DNA from: Thermomicrobiales bacterium
Lineage (GTDB): Bacteria > Chloroflexota > Chloroflexia > Thermomicrobiales > UBA6265
Assembly (NCBI GenBank): GCA_041390825.1
Contig: JAWKPF010000018.1
Span: forward strand, 19,675-83,674
Direction of reading: 5' to 3'
Length of the DNA stretch: 64,000 nucleotides
The position numbers and the translations under genes were made by a program. Positions 61,226-64,000 of this stretch are shown here, piece after piece. The notes beneath the pieces are model-generated. The model did no database searches, had not been told where the DNA came from, and worked only from the letters and a program-made list of their open reading frames with translations. How positions within the stretch are numbered: the first letter of the stretch is position 1; each line of letters starts with the position of its first letter.

Positions 61226-63652
61226 ATGGATCAGATCAAGAACTCGTTGAGCGGCCTGGGCCAGCGCGTGGGGCTGAAGAGAAAGCTCCCGGTCAGCAAG
61301 CAGGACGGCCTGGCAGCAATCACGGTCGGCATCGCGAATGTTCCCGATGGGATGGCGTCGGGTGTGCTGGCTGGAGTCAACCCGGTCTATGGCATCTACA
61401 CGCTCATGGTCGGAACACCGATCGCCGCCCTGACCTGCTCGACGCAGCTCATGATGTTCAACACCACCAGCGCCATGACGCTTGTAGCGACAGATGCGCT
61501 TGGAACGAGAACGGGTGACGACCGGGTTCACGCGCTGATCGCCGTGGCGCTGATCGCAGGCGTGTTTCAGCTGGCGATGGGTCTGCTCGGGTTGGGCATG
61601 ATCATCAAGTTCGTTTCGAACGCGGTCATGGTTGGATTTCTCACAGGGATTGCGGCCCTCATCATCATGGGGCAGCTGTGGGACCTGACCGGGTATGTGG
61701 GCGAAGGTGGAACCAAACTCGAAAAGACCGCGCAACTTCTGACGAACTTGCGCGATGTCGACATACCAACCACCGCCATAGGGGTTGGCAGCATCGTGCT
61801 GATGGTTCTCTTGGGGCGAACCAGGTTCGCTTCGTTCAACTTGCTCATCGCGCTGGCGGCTGCCGCCGCCGTGCAATGGATTTTCGACTTTTCCAGTGTC
61901 AGCCTGGTTAGCGAGATTCCCCGCGAGCTGCCTTCGATCCAGCTTCCGGAACTCTCGGTTGTGCCAGCCATGCTGCTGGCAGGTGTCGCAACCGGCGTGG
62001 TTGGCCTCCTGCAAGCGGCTGGCGTGGCGCAGGCGTTCCCAAACCCCGATGGCAGCGAAACGAGCAATAGCCGCGACTTCATGGGACAGGGCATTGCCAA
62101 TATCGCTTCGTCGTTCTTCCGCGGAATGGCCGGTGGGGGGTCGCTCTCGGGGACCGCGCTGAATGTGAGCGCGGGCGCCCGATCGCGCTATGCCGCGGTG
62201 ATCCAGGCGGTCGTCGTTGTCATCGTGGTGCTGGTTTTCAGCGATTTGCTGAGCATGATCCCGAACGCGGCGCTGGCCGCCCTCCTGATCTATGCCGCTG
62301 CCCTGTCGATCAAATGGGATGCGATCGGCGCGGTGCGGCGCACCTCGTCGATGTCGATGGCGGCGATGGTGCTGACCTTTCTTGCCACGCTCGTCGTGCC
62401 GCTGCAGCAGGCCGTCATTTTCGGGGTCGTTGTCGCCAGCGTTCTCTTCATCTACCGGTCCAGCACGGATATCAGGATTCAGCAGGTCTCGATCGACGGC
62501 AATCGCCTGATCATTTCCGATCCCCCGAAAGCGTTGACAGACAACTCGGTAACCGTCCTCGATGTCGAGGGCAATCTCTTCTATGCCGGCGCGCGAACCC
62601 TGAGTGAGAAGCTGCCAGATGCAACCGCTGCCGTCCACTCGGTCGTCGTCCTGCGGCTCCGCGAACAAGCGGAGGTCGGCAGCACCTTCTTCAAGGTGGT
62701 CGGCAAGTATGCCGAGCAGCTCCGCGGCCAGGGTGGCCGGCTCATCCTCACCGGGGTCGCGCCGCAGGCACGAGAGCGCATGCAGCGGACCGGCAATCTC
62801 GACCTGATCGGTGAAGAAAACGTGCTGCTGGCCAATCAGGTGCTGGGACAATCGACAATCGCTGGATACCAGGCGGGAACCGAATGGTTACTCGGCACGA
62901 TGCCAGCCGAAACGCTGCTCGAGGCGGATGCCACTCAGCCTGAACCAGCAACAGTAGCTGCCGCCGAGCCTGCCCAATCAGCGGACCAACCCGGCGCCAT
63001 GGCGTCAGTCTTTGCCGACCGTTCGAATCTGCTGGCACACGCCAAGAACTTCCTGGACGCCAATCTCCTCGGAGACCGTGCCACGACCTGGAGATCGGCA
63101 GCGGTGGCTGGCATTGTCATCCTGGCCACCGGTCTCATCGGTGTGCTCTCTCCCGGCCTGCTGGACAACGTCTTTCTCTGGTTGACCGGGGTGATCCTCG
63201 TACTCGTTTCCGGCTTCTGGATCTACCAATCACTGTTGCATGCAGTGGCGGTGCCGGCCATGGGCGCCCGCTTGCGGATGTTCTCCGCGGGAATCGCCAT
63301 GATGGCGGGCATTGCCCTCATTCTGGCCGAGTTGGCTGTTGACATGACGACTGGCTCCGCCAGACTCATTTTGGGATGCGGACTCATCTTGATCGGCAGC
63401 GCCGGCATCGTGGGGGCCTGGTACCTTCCCGAAGGCACACCAGACCGGCTGGCTGCCATCGGGGTCAACGGGGTCATCATCGCCCTGGGCGTGTTCATTC
63501 TCATCCAGGTGGACGACTCCCGGTCGTTCTTCGAGCAGCTGATGTGGTTGATGGTTGTAGGCGGTGGAGCACTGTTGGCGTATGCCTTTTTCGGCTTTCG
63601 CCAGATGCGCCATGCACTTTCCGATTCGTCCGCACCGGACGAATCGTCATGA
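61226..63652 (+). CDS. SulP-family anion transporter with STAS domain and C-terminal DUF308-like membrane domain
   Basis: 808 residues, about 250 more than a normal SulP. Membrane domain with GLAAITVGIANVPDGMASGVLAGV-type first half (quoted in parts: VPDGMASGVLAGVNPVYGIY), GLLQAAGVAQAFPNPDG and MAGGGSLSGTALNVSAGARS. A STAS domain follows (SVTVLDVEGNLFYAGARTL, VVVLRLREQAEVGST) at about 430-550. After an Ala/Glu-rich linker with EADATQPEPATVAAAEPAQS come four to six extra helices at about 630-795, resembling HdeD/DUF308 repeats. It likely moves sulfate, bicarbonate or another anion; substrate uncertain. Confidence 0.85.
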   Translation: MDQIKNSLSGLGQRVGLKRKLPVSKQDGLAAITVGIANVPDGMASGVLAGVNPVYGIYTLMVGTPIAALTCSTQLMMFNTTSAMTLVATDALGTRTGDDRVHALIAVALIAGVFQLAMGLLGLGMIIKFVSNAVMVGFLTGIAALIIMGQLWDLTGYVGEGGTKLEKTAQLLTNLRDVDIPTTAIGVGSIVLMVLLGRTRFASFNLLIALAAAAAVQWIFDFSSVSLVSEIPRELPSIQLPELSVVPAMLLAGVATGVVGLLQAAGVAQAFPNPDGSETSNSRDFMGQGIANIASSFFRGMAGGGSLSGTALNVSAGARSRYAAVIQAVVVVIVVLVFSDLLSMIPNAALAALLIYAAALSIKWDAIGAVRRTSSMSMAAMVLTFLATLVVPLQQAVIFGVVVASVLFIYRSSTDIRIQQVSIDGNRLIISDPPKALTDNSVTVLDVEGNLFYAGARTLSEKLPDATAAVHSVVVLRLREQAEVGSTFFKVVGKYAEQLRGQGGRLILTGVAPQARERMQRTGNLDLIGEENVLLANQVLGQSTIAGYQAGTEWLLGTMPAETLLEADATQPEPATVAAAEPAQSADQPGAMASVFADRSNLLAHAKNFLDANLLGDRATTWRSAAVAGIVILATGLIGVLSPGLLDNVFLWLTGVILVLVSGFWIYQSLLHAVAVPAMGARLRMFSAGIAMMAGIALILAELAVDMTTGSARLILGCGLILIGSAGIVGAWYLPEGTPDRLAAIGVNGVIIALGVFILIQVDDSRSFFEQLMWLMVVGGGALLAYAFFGFRQMRHALSDSSAPDESS

Positions 63653-63737
63653 CCGGTCAGGCTGAATGCGCAGCAATATCCACCGCCACGGAGAACAGTG
63701 TGCTCGTCCGCCAGGCAAGGGAAAATCGGGAGAGCGG

Positions 63738-64000
63738 CTAAACCGCTTCGTCCCAGAAGAGGCGACGGAACTCGGTGGTGTCGTAGTAGCCGACGATGCT
63801 GATGATTTTGCCGTTGACCACGCGGAAGATGGCCACCTGCTCCGATAGCATCTCGCGCCCAAGGCGGTCGGAAAACTCGCGGAAAACGAACTGCACCGCC
63901 GCGCGATCGGTGGTGGCGATGATGTCGCTCACCTCCCAGTGCGCTTCCGGATAGGACGACACCACGGTGCCGAAATACGAAACGATCTCATCTGCCGGTC
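63738..64000 (-). CDS. SnoaL/NTF2-like protein, C-terminal part
   Basis: Open frame continues past the right edge of the window. The visible 87 residues hold AHWEVSDIIATTDRAAVQFV and EQVAIFRVVNGKIISIVGYYD, the last beta strands of a SnoaL-like or limonene-epoxide-hydrolase-type domain. Reaction unknown. Confidence 0.72.
   Translation of the reverse strand, partial: PADEIVSYFGTVVSSYPEAHWEVSDIIATTDRAAVQFVFREFSDRLGREMLSEQVAIFRVVNGKIISIVGYYDTTEFRRLFWDEAV

Noticed and set aside
60977..62851. A 624-codon minus-strand open frame over the SulP gene
   Set aside because: Antisense shadow; sequence is a translation of the complement of membrane helices.

Overview
The window is 64 kb of a high-GC bacterial chromosome. 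Coding is dense, GTG and TTG starts are common, and neighbouring genes often overlap by 1-14 nt. I see no mobile elements, no CRISPR array and no rRNA. The gene content suggests a didermless or atypical-envelope bacterium of the Chloroflexota, most likely class Thermomicrobia; a deep Actinomycetota relative is the alternative. The pointers are Tat-exported solute-binding proteins, an acyl-CoA carboxylase epsilon subunit, MurT/GatD, secreted SH3b and L,D-transpeptidase proteins, and the absence of any LPS or outer-membrane gene. This is inference; no phylogenetic marker is decisive here.

Layout. 0.1-7.2 kb (minus): a five-gene branched-chain amino-acid-type ABC operon (livK-H-M-G-F), then a cysteine-dioxygenase-like cupin, a ureohydrolase and the start of a VOC protein. 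7.5-12.9 kb (plus): a hypothetical protein, adenine deaminase, nadB and folC. 13.1-19.4 kb (plus): ECF sigma factor and anti-sigma factor, polyprenol-type glycosyltransferase, flippase-like membrane protein, methyltransferase, and a zinc-ribbon/beta-propeller membrane protein. 19.5-21.1 kb (minus): a thiamine-diphosphate enzyme. 21.25-29.7 kb: a peptide ABC transporter operon, an ABC-2 exporter, a zinc-ribbon/SH3-like protein, DinB, MBL and PHP genes. Nearly every gene in this block is interrupted by single-base frameshifts, several of them restored by one-base edits in short homopolymers. 30.8-32.7 kb: phosphohexomutase and a DUF402 protein. 32.7-45.0 kb (minus): a tightly packed run mreB-mreC-murT-gatD-mreD-pbp2-epimerase-methylmalonyl-CoA mutase-accB/pccB-accE-dmpA. 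It joins cell-shape, peptidoglycan-amidation and propionyl-CoA genes. 45.2-53.7 kb: a small hypothetical gene, an MntR-like regulator, PIG-L deacetylase, pncC, M16 peptidase, nadC, L,D-transpeptidase, CopC and purD. 53.7-64 kb: solo B3/B4 protein, SH3b protein, an atypical NarL-type regulator, hydrolase, tRNA-Cys, M20 peptidase, a 78-residue protein, Mrp ATPase, an enlarged SulP transporter and a partial SnoaL-like gene.

How it fits together. Amino-acid and peptide uptake, adenine salvage and two NAD genes (nadB, nadC, with pncC) support a heterotroph. The epimerase, mutase and carboxylase form most of the propionyl-CoA to succinyl-CoA route; the biotin carboxylase subunit and the B12-binding mutase subunit must lie elsewhere. 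MreBCD, PBP2 and MurT/GatD imply a real, amidated peptidoglycan, and the YkuD protein implies 3-3 cross-links. Several promoters share an extended -10 of the form TGn-TACACT.

I found no clear undescribed defence or mobile system. The most noteworthy items are the local frameshift block, which creates a false PHP-MBL fusion, the murT-gatD pair inside mreBCD, the SulP-STAS protein with an extra membrane domain, and the receiver domain lacking its acidic pair.
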